From contig NZ_CP047656.1 of assembly GCF_009906955.1 (NCBI RefSeq), forward strand, positions 496,001-560,000: 64,000 nt of DNA. The letters are read 5' to 3'. Shown piece by piece: positions 8,824-16,678 of this stretch. This DNA is from Paraglaciecola mesophila. Lineage in GTDB: Bacteria > Pseudomonadota > Gammaproteobacteria > Enterobacterales > Alteromonadaceae. Under the pieces are notes generated by a model that was given only the letters and a program-made list of their open reading frames with translations, made no database searches and was not told where the DNA came from. How positions within the stretch are numbered: the stretch's first letter is position 1; each line of letters opens with the position of its first letter. A program made the translations under genes and the position numbers.

Positions 8824-9438
8824 ATGAACAAATCCAACGTGCTAGGCTTGGTGTTAGCGGGGGGGTTGTCGACTCGAATGGGACAAGACAAAAGTCGCCT
8901 TTGCTTGCGTTCGACTAATCAATCGCTCGTTGAGCATGCGCATAATTTGCTGTCGAACGTTTGTAATGGACGAGTCATCGTAAGTGGCAAGGGGGCTGAA
9001 CAGATACAGGATGTATATCCTGAATGTGGTCCGCTAGCGGGTATTCATGCTGGCTTCATGTATGCTATCAATCAGCATTCTCAAGGTGTTAAACCTGCTA
9101 CAGCAGAGCAGTTCAGTGCCTTATTAGTCACGCCCGTTGATATGCCAAGTTTAACCGCTCAAACGTTGACCTTATTGATTGAAAACGCGCAAAAAAACAG
9201 CAGTTTGGCGTACTTTGAAGGTTTCAACCTGCCACTTTACGTGCCTTTACACAGAAGTATCTTCCAGTATCTAGCGCGTGTATTACAAGATAGGTCGGCA
9301 TTGTCTATTTTCCGAATGCTTGAGATGAATCACGGGCACGCAATATCTATTCCCGACACAGTGAATATGGATGAGTTTATTAATGTTAATTCACCTAAGC
9401 AGTGGCATAAATTAAATACGAATTCAGTGAATATTTGA
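8824..9438 (+). CDS. mobA: Molybdenum cofactor guanylyltransferase
   Basis: A 204-residue nucleotidyltransferase with the MobA signature LVLAGGLSTRMGQDKS at the N-terminus and VTPVDMPSL for metal binding. It joins GMP to Mo-molybdopterin to give the bis-MGD cofactor of DMSO-reductase-family enzymes. A frame opens at 8749, but the ATG at 8824 has GGTG 5 bp upstream and gives the normal N-terminus. It sits between moaA and moaB, away from mobB, and about 160 bp after moaA, so a separate promoter is possible. Confidence 0.88.
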   Translation: MNKSNVLGLVLAGGLSTRMGQDKSRLCLRSTNQSLVEHAHNLLSNVCNGRVIVSGKGAEQIQDVYPECGPLAGIHAGFMYAINQHSQGVKPATAEQFSALLVTPVDMPSLTAQTLTLLIENAQKNSSLAYFEGFNLPLYVPLHRSIFQYLARVLQDRSALSIFRMLEMNHGHAISIPDTVNMDEFINVNSPKQWHKLNTNSVNI

Positions 9439-9553
9439 AAAATGCTTATGCCGAAAGAGTATCTATAGTCAAATGATTGAAGCAACATTAGCTCATAAAA
9501 CGTAGTCGTTAATCATGACTGGAATAAAGAACAGACCGAGAGAAAAACAACCT

Positions 9554-10099
9554 ATGACACATACTTCAAGTAATAAGCACGTAGCTCTGAATATAGCCGT
9601 GCTTACTGTTTCGGACACAAGGGATGAAGAAACTGATACATCAGGAGCTTATCTGGTAAGCGCGTTAGAGGCTGACGGACATAGATTAGTTGAAAAGTGC
9701 ATCGTAAAAGATGATAAATACCAACTTAGAGCCACTGTCTCAAACTGGATAGCATCAACACAAGTGCAAGTTGTGTTAGTTACCGGGGGAACAGGCTTTA
9801 CAGCACGTGATACTACACCTGAAGCGCTATCGGTTTTATTCGATAAGGAAATTGAAGGTTTCGGTGAGTTATTTAGATATATTTCTTATAACGAAATTGG
9901 CACCTCGACTGTGCAGTCTCGTGCGCTAGGAGGCATGGCCAACGGCACAGCAATATTTTGTATGCCAGGGTCGACGGGAGCGTGTCGCACTGCGTGGAAG
10001 GGAATATTGCAAGAACAACTCAATGCTGCTCATCGGCCTTGTAATTTTATTGTTCATTTAAAAGCGAGCGAGGCGGCGCCTTGTGATAGTCGAGGTTAG
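9554..10099 (+). CDS. moaB: Molybdopterin adenylyltransferase-type protein MoaB
   Basis: A 181-residue MogA/MoaB-fold protein with VLTVSDTRDEETDTSG, VVLVTGGTGFTARDTTPEA, EIGTSTVQSRALGG and CMPGSTGACRTAW, closely following E. coli MoaB. The family adenylylates molybdopterin before metal insertion, though the E. coli MoaB role is less clear than that of MogA. Two in-frame starts exist, at 9515 and 9554. The second gives the normal length, but neither has a strong ribosome site. Next gene moaC begins 3 bp after the stop. Confidence 0.88.
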   Translation: MTHTSSNKHVALNIAVLTVSDTRDEETDTSGAYLVSALEADGHRLVEKCIVKDDKYQLRATVSNWIASTQVQVVLVTGGTGFTARDTTPEALSVLFDKEIEGFGELFRYISYNEIGTSTVQSRALGGMANGTAIFCMPGSTGACRTAWKGILQEQLNAAHRPCNFIVHLKASEAAPCDSRG

Positions 10100-10102
10100 G
10101 TT

Positions 10103-10603
10103 ATGACACAGGAAAAGACCTTATCCCATGTTAATCAACATGGTGAAGCAAATATGGTAGATGTAACAGATAAATCTGTTACACAAAGGGTGGCCCACGC
10201 AGAAGGCTATGTGTTGATGTCACCACAAACCTTATCACTAATAGAAAATCAGCAGCACGCTAAGGGTGACGTATTTGCTGTTGCGCGTATCGCGGGCATT
10301 CAGGGGGCAAAGAAGTGCAGTGATTTAATTCCTTTATGTCACCCGCTTATGTTAACAAAAGTACAAATAGATTTTGCCACCCTTGAAGATGAAAGCGGCA
10401 TTAGAATTAGCGCGATGTGTAAATTAGCTGGTCAGACAGGCGTTGAAATGGAAGCGCTAACCGCTGTTTCTGTGGCGGCGTTAACCCTGTTTGATATGTG
10501 TAAGGCTGTTGATCCATCAATGACGATAAATGGAATTCAGGTTATTGAAAAGCACGGCGGTAAAACAGGCCACTGGCAGAGAAAAGAGGCGCAAGTATCA
10601 TGA
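10103..10603 (+). CDS. moaC: Cyclic pyranopterin monophosphate synthase
   Basis: A 166-residue Moa[14 protein letters not shown], the active-site stretch [34 protein letters not shown] and the final [11 protein letters not shown] all match the family. It turns the MoaA product into cyclic pyranopterin monophosphate. Its stop overlaps the moaD start (ATGA), indicating translational coupling. Confidence 0.95.
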   Translation: MTQEKTLSHVNQHGEANMVDVTDKSVTQRVAHAEGYVLMSPQTLSLIENQQHAKGDVFAVARIAGIQGAKKCSDLIPLCHPLMLTKVQIDFATLEDESGIRISAMCKLAGQTGVEMEALTAVSVAALTLFDMCKAVDPSMTINGIQVIEKHGGKTGHWQRKEAQVS

Positions 10604-10845
10604 TCCAAGTGTTATTTTTTGGCCAGTTGAAAGACCAAGTCAACACGCCTTCTGTCAAAGTTGATGAGGTCGCTACACGTGTTGCCGAACTAAAAAAAAT
10701 CCTCGGGTCTATGCACCCTCATTGGCGACCGTATCTGTCGAACCACTCTACTTTGGTCGCGGTTAATCAGACTATCGGCGATGACGAAACACCGCTTAGC
10801 GACGGCGATGAAGTTGCCTTTTTTCCACCTGTTACCGGAGGGTGA
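10600..10845 (+). CDS. moaD: Molybdopterin synthase small (sulfur carrier) subunit
   Basis: An 81-residue ubiquitin-like protein ending FFPPVTGG. The free C-terminal Gly-Gly is the thiocarboxylate carrier that donates sulfur in the MoaD-MoaE synthase. It begins inside the moaC stop codon and ends 4 bp before moaE, so the two subunits are made side by side. Confidence 0.95.
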   Translation: MIQVLFFGQLKDQVNTPSVKVDEVATRVAELKKILGSMHPHWRPYLSNHSTLVAVNQTIGDDETPLSDGDEVAFFPPVTGG

Positions 10846-10849
10846 TCTA

Positions 10850-11320
10850 GTGCAAGATGTGATTGAGGTGCAAACTGAAGACTTTGATCAAGGTGCACTC
10901 TATGATGCACTCAGGCATGATAGCCTTGCAAATGGTGCCATTGTGACCTTCAGTGGGCTAGTAAGGGACTTTAACCAAGGACATGAAGTTGGCGATTTGT
11001 TCTTAGAGCACTATCCCGCGATGACGAAAGTCAGTTTGCTAAATATAGTAAGCGCCGCTCGTGCTCGTTGGCATTTCGGTAAAGTCATTCTTATTCACAG
11101 AGTGGGGAGACTCGCACAGGGTGAGCAGATTGTTTTTGTTGGCTTAACGTCAGCTCACCGTAAGGACGCCTTTGACGGGGTGCAGTTTATTATGGATTAT
11201 CTCAAGACCGAGGCACCGTTTTGGAAGAAAGAGTCCACCTCTGAAGGAGATAAATGGGTAGCAGCGAGTGCGTGCGATACCCAAGCGCGTCTAAAGTGGG
11301 ATAAACGTGATGAAAGGTAA
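10850..11320 (+). CDS. moaE: Molybdopterin synthase catalytic subunit
   Basis: A 156-residue MoaE with GAIVTFSGLVRDFN, LEHYPAMT, the basic HRVGRLAQGEQIVFVG, AHRKDAF and the catalytic lysine stretch KTEAPFWKKE. The frame extends upstream through moaD, but GGAGG lies 8 bp before the GTG at 10850, and this start gives the normal N-terminus. It overlaps modA by about 11 bp, tying cofactor synthesis to molybdate uptake. Confidence 0.93.
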   Translation: MQDVIEVQTEDFDQGALYDALRHDSLANGAIVTFSGLVRDFNQGHEVGDLFLEHYPAMTKVSLLNIVSAARARWHFGKVILIHRVGRLAQGEQIVFVGLTSAHRKDAFDGVQFIMDYLKTEAPFWKKESTSEGDKWVAASACDTQARLKWDKRDER

Positions 11321-12113
11321 AGCAGCATTTAGGGCCGCATTGTTATGTTTATTAGGAGTGTGTATGCCAGTATTTGCTCATGCTGAGGTAAAGGTTGCGG
11401 TTGCCGCTAATTTTAAACCCACATTAGTCACCCTAATTGAAGAATATACACGATTACACCCTAAGGCAGACATCAGTGTTTCAAGTGCTTCTACGGGGGT
11501 ACTTTATGCTCAAATTAACCGAGGTGCTCCTTTCGATATATTTCTATCCGCTGACAGTGACCGTCCAAAGCGACTTGAAAAAAAAGGGCTCGTTGAGACC
11601 AATACTCGAAAAAACTACGCTTTGGGGCAGTTAGTCCTCTGGCGCAAAGGGTTTACTTCGGTAAACGCTGAATCGCTTAATACCTTAACGGGTAAACTTG
11701 CCATTGCTAATCCAAAGCTTGCCCCTTTTGGCCAAGCGGCAAAACAAGCACTGCACAAATTAGGAAAGTATGCGGCACTACAATCGCGCATTGTATTGGG
11801 TAATAATGTGTCACAAACCGCTCACTATGTGCAGTCTGGCGCGGCAGAAGCAGGCTTTATCGCGCTCAGTCAAGTAATAAAAAACAGTGGGCAAAGCAAA
11901 GATTATTGGCTTTTGCCCAGCCATTTATATTCACCAATAAACCAACAAATGGTTGTTCTAAAGCAATCGGGGCGGTCAGCGGCTGAAACACGAGAAGTGA
12001 TGGCATTTCACCATTTTATATTAAGTGATACGGGGCGAAGCATCATTACAAACAGTGGTTATCAAAGTAGTGAAATGCAATCTATTCCTAGAGTAAAACC
12101 GGATGCTCAGTGA
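11310..12113 (+). CDS. modA: Molybdate ABC transporter substrate-binding protein
   Basis: A 267-residue periplasmic binding protein. The signal peptide ends near MPVFAHA; EVKVAVAANF and SASTGVLYAQINRGAPFDIFLSAD are the ModA ligand-binding signatures. It presents molybdate to the ModB channel. The ATG at 11310 follows GTGGGAT; a GTG directly before it is an alternative. Overlaps of 11 bp on both sides show it belongs to one transcript with moaE and modB. Confidence 0.93.
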   Translation: MKGKAAFRAALLCLLGVCMPVFAHAEVKVAVAANFKPTLVTLIEEYTRLHPKADISVSSASTGVLYAQINRGAPFDIFLSADSDRPKRLEKKGLVETNTRKNYALGQLVLWRKGFTSVNAESLNTLTGKLAIANPKLAPFGQAAKQALHKLGKYAALQSRIVLGNNVSQTAHYVQSGAAEAGFIALSQVIKNSGQSKDYWLLPSHLYSPINQQMVVLKQSGRSAAETREVMAFHHFILSDTGRSIITNSGYQSSEMQSIPRVKPDAQ

Positions 12114-12795
12114 TCTCTTTGCAAATGAAATTTGGCTTGCGACCTTACTGACACTTAAGCTAGCGACATCGACAACTTTAATTTTACTGATTATTTCAAT
12201 TCCACTGGGTTGGTGGCTTAGCCAATCGAGTAACCGATTAAAACCCGCTATTGAAGCATGCATTACAATTCCGCTCGTGTTACCGCCTACTGTGCTTGGT
12301 TTTTATCTATTAGTGTTATTTTCACCGCAACACCCTTTAGGGGCTGCTTGGGTTTCGATGTTTGATGCAACCCTAGTGTTCTCGTTTTACGGATTGCTTT
12401 TCGGCTCTATTTTATACAGTTTGCCATTTATGGTTCAGCCGATCCGTGACGCGTTTATTAAAATTGATAAAGATTTATTAGATGCCAGTCGTACATTAGG
12501 TGCGAATCGGCTTCAAACCTTTAGATGGATTATATTGCCGTTAAGTAAGCATGGAATAACGACAGGCTGCATATTGGCGTTTGCACATACCATAGGTGAA
12601 TTTGGTGTAGTGTTGCTGATAGGGGGCAATATAGAAAGTGAAACGCGAGTCTTGTCTATCTTACTGTATGATCTAATAGAAACAAATCAGATGGAGGAGG
12701 CTAATCAAGTCGCAACGGTATTGGTGTGTTTCGCGTTTACTGTTCTTTTGACCCTTAGTCTGGTTAGAAAAAGAGAAAATACTACGCTTTTGTGA
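12103..12795 (+). CDS. modB: Molybdate ABC transporter permease
   Basis: A 230-residue permease with about five hydrophobic segments and the cytoplasmic EAA loop LDASRTLGANRLQTFRWIILP that docks the ATPase. Family features VLPPTVLGFYLL and FAHTIGEFGVVLLIGG are ModB-like. In most genomes modC, the ATPase, follows at once. Here the next gene is a DUF1223 protein on the same strand, and no Walker-motif ATPase lies anywhere near. The permease looks intact. Confidence 0.92.
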   Translation: MLSDLFANEIWLATLLTLKLATSTTLILLIISIPLGWWLSQSSNRLKPAIEACITIPLVLPPTVLGFYLLVLFSPQHPLGAAWVSMFDATLVFSFYGLLFGSILYSLPFMVQPIRDAFIKIDKDLLDASRTLGANRLQTFRWIILPLSKHGITTGCILAFAHTIGEFGVVLLIGGNIESETRVLSILLYDLIETNQMEEANQVATVLVCFAFTVLLTLSLVRKRENTTLL

Positions 12796-12858
12796 GCTTT
12801 CTGTGATGTTATTCAGCGAACATAGGCGTACCTGAGCTAACTTACAGTAGGGTCTATT

Positions 12859-13638
12859 TTGAAGCGCATAATATTACTGTCCTTTAGCCTCTTTTTTATT
12901 TGTAAAACAAACATCATCCAAGCATCTGAATCAGGTGTTATTCACCTAACATCTGAAGGGAAAAATACCACTTTGTTAGAAGTGTTTTCTTCCCAAGGTT
13001 GCAGCAGTTGTCCTCCAGCGCAAAGGTGGGTGAATAAATTTTTAGACGACCCCAATGTGTGGCACACCCTTGTACCAGCGGTTTTTCATGTTGATTATTG
13101 GGACGATCTTGGTTGGGCTGATCCATTTGCTTCAAAGGCATTTAGCCAACGACAACGACACTATAAACGCACTGGCAATGTGCAGTCAGTTTACACGCCG
13201 GCTTTTGTGGTAGAAAGTAGAGAATGGAAAGGTTGGTTTAGTGGTAAGCCTATACCCTACATTCATTCACATCATAAGGGACAATTAGCGGTAACAATAC
13301 AAGACGCTTCTATCGATATAGCATACTCGCTCACGGACATAGGAACAAATACGACTAGCGCGCCAATGCGGTATTACAACGTAGCGCTACTTGGCTTAGG
13401 TGTGACCACTTTAGTCAAACGCGGGGAGAACAAAGGCAAAGCGCTGGAAGAAAATTTTATTGTGCTTGAACACCAGCAAATTGAAGACAGCGGAGCGCCT
13501 TTTATTCAAATTCCAATATTCAAAACGGATATAGATGCCAAAGGTTTCGCTGTTGCTGTGTGGGTAACAGACTCAGATTTGACCCCTTTGCAAGTTGTTG
13601 CAGGCGAGGTACCAAATAACTGGGTCGTTAAAAAATAG
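12859..13638 (+). CDS. DUF1223 thioredoxin-like exported protein
   Basis: A 259-residue protein with an N-terminal signal peptide, followed by LLEVFSSQGCSSCPPAQRW, the CSSC motif of DUF1223, and HVDYWDDLGWADPFA and SVYTPAFVVE that mark the family. The fold is thioredoxin-like; the biochemical role is unknown. It starts 63 bp after modB and could be on the same transcript, occupying the place where modC is expected. A long hairpin follows before convergent fur. Confidence 0.82.
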   Translation: MKRIILLSFSLFFICKTNIIQASESGVIHLTSEGKNTTLLEVFSSQGCSSCPPAQRWVNKFLDDPNVWHTLVPAVFHVDYWDDLGWADPFASKAFSQRQRHYKRTGNVQSVYTPAFVVESREWKGWFSGKPIPYIHSHHKGQLAVTIQDASIDIAYSLTDIGTNTTSAPMRYYNVALLGLGVTTLVKRGENKGKALEENFIVLEHQQIEDSGAPFIQIPIFKTDIDAKGFAVAVWVTDSDLTPLQVVAGEVPNNWVVKK

Positions 13639-13658
13639 AACAGTTTGTACTGAAAAGG

Positions 13659-13692
13659 CCAAGATGAGTCAACGTAGGCAGATTCATCTTGG
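13659..13692. terminator. Bidirectional terminator between DUF1223 gene and fur
   Basis: Twelve-bp inverted repeat (CCAAGATGAGTC with GATTCATCTTGG, one G-T pair) around a 10-base loop, placed between convergent genes. Confidence 0.55.
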
Positions 13693-13729
13693 GAATTCAC
13701 GCAGATGCAACAAGGGGTTGCAAAACTTA

Positions 13730-14152
13730 TTACTCTTCACCACCGCAGTCATCTTGGCATTCGCCATAGAGATACAAACTATGGTGAATAAGCGTCATAT
13801 TGTGACGTTTTGCCACTTCTTCCTGACGTTTTTCGATAACTTCATCTTCAAATTCGATCACCTTACCGCAATTTAAGCACACAAGGTGATCGTGATGTTT
13901 TTTATGGCTAATCTCGAAAACAGATTTTCCGCCTTCAAAATGATGACGATTTAGAATACCAGCATCATCAAACTGATTTAAAACACGATAAACGGTCGCC
14001 AAACCGATTTCTTCGTCTTGTTCAATTAGGATCTTGTATACATCTTCAGCGCTGATATGTTGATTATCTGGATCTTGCAGTATTTCAAGGATTTTTAAAC
14101 GAGGTAACGTGACTTTCAATCCCGCTTTTTTGAGTTCTTTATTTTGGTCCAT
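13730..14152 (-). CDS. fur: Ferric uptake regulator
   Basis: A 140-residue Fur. The N-terminal winged helix has GLKVTLPRLKILEIL and GLATVYRVLNQFDDAGI. The metal region has HHFEGGKSVFEISHKKHHDHLVCLNCGKVIEF with the CxxC zinc pair, and the end CQDDCGGEE. It represses iron uptake genes when Fe2+ is bound. It is the last gene before convergent DUF1223 and lies downstream of fldA, the order also seen in E. coli (fldA-fur). A terminator between fldA and fur implies its own promoter in 14153-14320, where no textbook Fur box was seen. Confidence 0.96.
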   Translation of the reverse strand: MDQNKELKKAGLKVTLPRLKILEILQDPDNQHISAEDVYKILIEQDEEIGLATVYRVLNQFDDAGILNRHHFEGGKSVFEISHKKHHDHLVCLNCGKVIEFEDEVIEKRQEEVAKRHNMTLIHHSLYLYGECQDDCGGEE

Positions 14153-14325
14153 AGATCCAACTTAACTTTTAATGTAAACAACTTAATCCCAAACTGTACC
14201 GATAATATCGGCAGTGATCCAGTCATATCATTGTTTACGAATTTTACTTTGTTATAAAAAGGCGTTTACATTGCTTTTTTGCATAAATACACCGTAAAAT
14301 TTTATAACGTGAAATTTTACATAAA

Positions 14326-14345
14326 AAAGGAGCTTTCGCTCCTTT
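14326..14345 (-). terminator. Terminator after fldA
   Basis: Eight-bp stem AAAGGAGC/GCTCCTTT with a 4-base loop, followed on the reverse strand by a run of T. A standard intrinsic terminator separating fldA from fur. Confidence 0.8.
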
Positions 14346-14371
14346 CAAAGAAAATGATTATATAAATGTGA

Positions 14372-14896
14372 TCACTGAAGCTCAGCTAAACACATTTCTT
14401 CATGTATCTGTTTGCACCAAGCTTTTACTCGGCTCTCGGTCAACTCGGGTTGGCGATCCTCGTCAATACCCAGTCCGACAAAATGATCTTCGTCAGCCAT
14501 GCCTTTTGATGCTTCAAAGTCATAGCCTTCGGTAGGCCATTGTCCTATAAGAATCGCTCCTTTAGCTTCCACGATGTCTCTTACCATACCCATGGCATCA
14601 AGGAAGTACTCGGCGTAGTCTTCTTGATCACCGCAGCCAAATATTGCCACGAGTTTGTCGGCGAAATCGATTTCTTCCAACTCTGGGAAAAAGTCATCCC
14701 AATCACATTGGGCTTCACCATAATACCAAGTAGGAATACCGAACATGAGTAAATCGAACTCGGCAATATCTGCTTTACTGCTTTTAGCTATATCGTGTAC
14801 ATCAATTAGGCCTTTGCCCAATTCTTTTTGGATCATCTTGGCAATATGCTCAGTGTTACCCGTGTCACTACCAAAAAATAGGCCTACGCTCGCCAT
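14372..14896 (-). CDS. fldA: Long-chain flavodoxin
   Basis: A 174-residue flavodoxin. The FMN phosphate loop is GSDTGNTE at residues 9-16; PTWYYGEAQCDWDDF and FGCGDQEDYAEYF bracket the isoalloxazine ring, and the extra loop makes it the long-chain type. It replaces ferredoxin as a low-potential electron carrier, often under iron limitation, which fits its place next to fur. It ends in a clear terminator. Confidence 0.95.
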   Translation of the reverse strand: MASVGLFFGSDTGNTEHIAKMIQKELGKGLIDVHDIAKSSKADIAEFDLLMFGIPTWYYGEAQCDWDDFFPELEEIDFADKLVAIFGCGDQEDYAEYFLDAMGMVRDIVEAKGAILIGQWPTEGYDFEASKGMADEDHFVGLGIDEDRQPELTESRVKAWCKQIHEEMCLAELQ

Positions 14897-14950
14897 TGTG
14901 TTGAATACCTCAAAATCTAGTTATATCTGTCTGGACGTTCACCAGAACCA

Positions 14951-15163
14951 TTAAGTTGCTTGCCAAAAGTATTGTACTACGCCTTTAAACAGGAAGCCCG
15001 CAGCACCTAAAAACAAAACTAAATAAACAACCACTCTACCTATCATAGGTACGTTATTCTTTTTTAAAACATCATGCACTGCGAAGCCCATGAGTAAGAA
15101 TAAACCAACCAACGCCAAGTCAAGAGCGATGGCCTCAATTTGTTCATAATTATCGCTTAACAT
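14951..15163 (-). CDS. DUF2788 small membrane protein
   Basis: A 70-residue protein with two hydrophobic helices (about residues 13-30 and 44-62) joined by a short charged loop HDVLKKNNVPMIGR. This fits the DUF2788 family often found between ybfF and fldA in Alteromonadales. No catalytic residues are visible. Likely in one operon with ybfF and fldA; the role is unknown. Confidence 0.75.
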   Translation of the reverse strand: MLSDNYEQIEAIALDLALVGLFLLMGFAVHDVLKKNNVPMIGRVVVYLVLFLGAAGFLFKGVVQYFWQAT

Positions 15164-15224
15164 GGTCTCTCGCTACATTTCATTGCGGCGCTACTTTAGC
15201 ATATTGAGGCAGGGTTGAAAAAAA

Positions 15225-16010
15225 CTAATTTCGTAAAAATGTGCGTATATGTTTTGCGCATTCTGCTGGTTTTTCAGCGTGCAGCCAATGACCTACACCA
15301 GAAATGACTCTGACCTGACTATTAGGAAAAAATTCAATGGTCTGTTTTGTGAAACTAGCCTTTAAGTAGTCAGAGTTTTGACCTTTCAAAAACAACACGG
15401 GTTTACTAAATTTTTGCTCACTAACAATACCTTTTGAGAGCAAAGCATAATCACGGTCTAGCAGAGCTAAATTAAAACGCCAGTGCCAATCTCCAGTCTC
15501 ATTATCTTGATACAAGCTTTTCAATAAAAATTGCCTGACTGACGCTTCAGACACAAATTCACTCATTTGTTCGTCTGCCTCTTTGCGATCATCAATTTGT
15601 GCCAAATTAACACTTAGTAGAGCCTTAAATACATTCGTATGTCTAGGTTCATAGGTAACAGGCGCAATATCCAAAACGGTTAATGTCGATATTAAATCCG
15701 GTTGGAACAATGCCATCTGCATAGCGACTTTGCCGCCAAGAGAATGCCCAACTAAATGAATCGTGGTGATATCCAGTGACGACAGCAAATGAATAATTGA
15801 TTGTGCATAAGTTGCGAAACTGAACTGCTCAGAATGTTGTGATTTACCGTGATCGGGCAAATCTATGGAAATAATATTAAACTCTTTATTTAATTGTCGG
15901 CGCAACATAGCAAGGTTATCTAAATTACCGAATAGACCGTGAATTAATAATAGCCAAGGCTGGTCTTCTGCAGCGAGATCAACTTTATGGTGGATGTGTA
16001 AAATGGAAAT
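15225..16010 (-). CDS. ybfF: Alpha/beta-hydrolase esterase YbfF, apparent AUU start
   Basis: The first ATG in frame is at 15908, but starting there would remove LLLIHGLFGNLDNLA, the conserved first strand and oxyanion loop of YbfF. Upstream, the frame stays open to a TAG at 16022-16020 and contains no ATG, GTG or TTG. The ATT at 16010 lies 6 bp after AGGGG and gives a 261-residue protein beginning SILHIHHKVDL after the initiator, the length and N-terminus expected of YbfF. Catalytic features are GHSLGG (nucleophile Ser) and GVGHWLHAEKP (His). The enzyme is a thioester/ester hydrolase of uncertain physiological substrate. A sequence error at the start codon is the main alternative. Confidence 0.75.
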   Translation of the reverse strand: MSILHIHHKVDLAAEDQPWLLLIHGLFGNLDNLAMLRRQLNKEFNIISIDLPDHGKSQHSEQFSFATYAQSIIHLLSSLDITTIHLVGHSLGGKVAMQMALFQPDLISTLTVLDIAPVTYEPRHTNVFKALLSVNLAQIDDRKEADEQMSEFVSEASVRQFLLKSLYQDNETGDWHWRFNLALLDRDYALLSKGIVSEQKFSKPVLFLKGQNSDYLKASFTKQTIEFFPNSQVRVISGVGHWLHAEKPAECAKHIRTFLRN

Positions 16011-16065
16011 AATATTCCCCTATTAATAGATAAATAAGGTTTACTGAATAAAGTAAGAAAGGGGC

Positions 16066-16087
16066 GTGGTCACCCATTAGTGACCAC
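16066..16087 (-). terminator. Terminator after the H-NS-family gene
   Basis: Perfect 8-bp stem GTGGTCAC/GTGACCAC with a six-base loop, followed on the reverse strand by CGCCCCTTTCTT. Only a weak T run. Confidence 0.5.
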
Positions 16088-16096
16088 TAAAGAGGA

Positions 16097-16498
16097 TTAG
16101 TCAATTAGGTAAGATTCTAATGATTTACCACTATCAAGTGCTGCTTTGAATACTTTAGGCATACGACCTATGCCGGTCCATTTATGCTCATTTCCGTCAC
16201 TGTCTTTTAGGCTATATTTGACCGGACGTTTCTTACCGACCTTTGCCGCTTTCTTCGCAGGCTCAGCTTTTTGCAGGTCATTCACGTCTAACCCAGCTTC
16301 TTCTAATTGAGCAAGGATTTGATTTAACTTTTCGTTTTTCTCTCGCTCCGCTTCTTGCTGTTCTAATTCTTTCGCTTTGCGATTCTCAATAATCGAATTT
16401 AGCTTATCTGAAACGGTTTCCAATTCCTCAATAGATAATTCCTTTACCGCTCCTTGCAAACGTCGTCCATGAGTCAAAATGCTAATGAAATCACTCAT
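16097..16498 (-). CDS. hns: H-NS family nucleoid-associated protein
   Basis: A 133-residue protein with the two-part layout of H-NS. The N-terminal half is a charged coiled coil for oligomerisation (about residues 20-75, rich in Glu/Lys/Gln). A basic linker KKAAKVGKKRPVKY follows, then the DNA-binding C-terminal domain with KYSLKDSDGNEHKWTGIGRMPKVFKAAL, where the GIGRMP loop is the AT-hook-like reader of the minor groove. It would silence AT-rich DNA. Upstream DNA at 16499-16678 is very AT-rich, which may allow autoregulation. Confidence 0.9.
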   Translation of the reverse strand: MSDFISILTHGRRLQGAVKELSIEELETVSDKLNSIIENRKAKELEQQEAEREKNEKLNQILAQLEEAGLDVNDLQKAEPAKKAAKVGKKRPVKYSLKDSDGNEHKWTGIGRMPKVFKAALDSGKSLESYLID

Positions 16499-16639
16499 AA
16501 TTTACCTTTTAATTTAAATGTATACCTAAGATGAAACATATATTTTTACGTGATAGTTGGCAATAAGTTTATCGAAATAATTACTTTTTCATAAGCTAAA
16601 TATTTAAAAATTGGAATTATTGAGTAATATAAAAAAAAA

Positions 16640-16657
16640 GGCGAAATAATTTTCGCC
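16640..16657 (-). terminator. Terminator after ETF:quinone oxidoreductase
   Basis: GGCGAAA/TTTCGCC stem with TAAT loop followed on the reverse strand by nine T. Strong intrinsic terminator. Confidence 0.85.
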
Positions 16658-16678
16658 TCTTTCAGGTTTACCGTTTAA

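Noticed and set aside
14153..14320. Fur box upstream of fur
   Set aside because: AT-rich but no 19-bp GATAATGATAATCATTATC-like match was found by eye.
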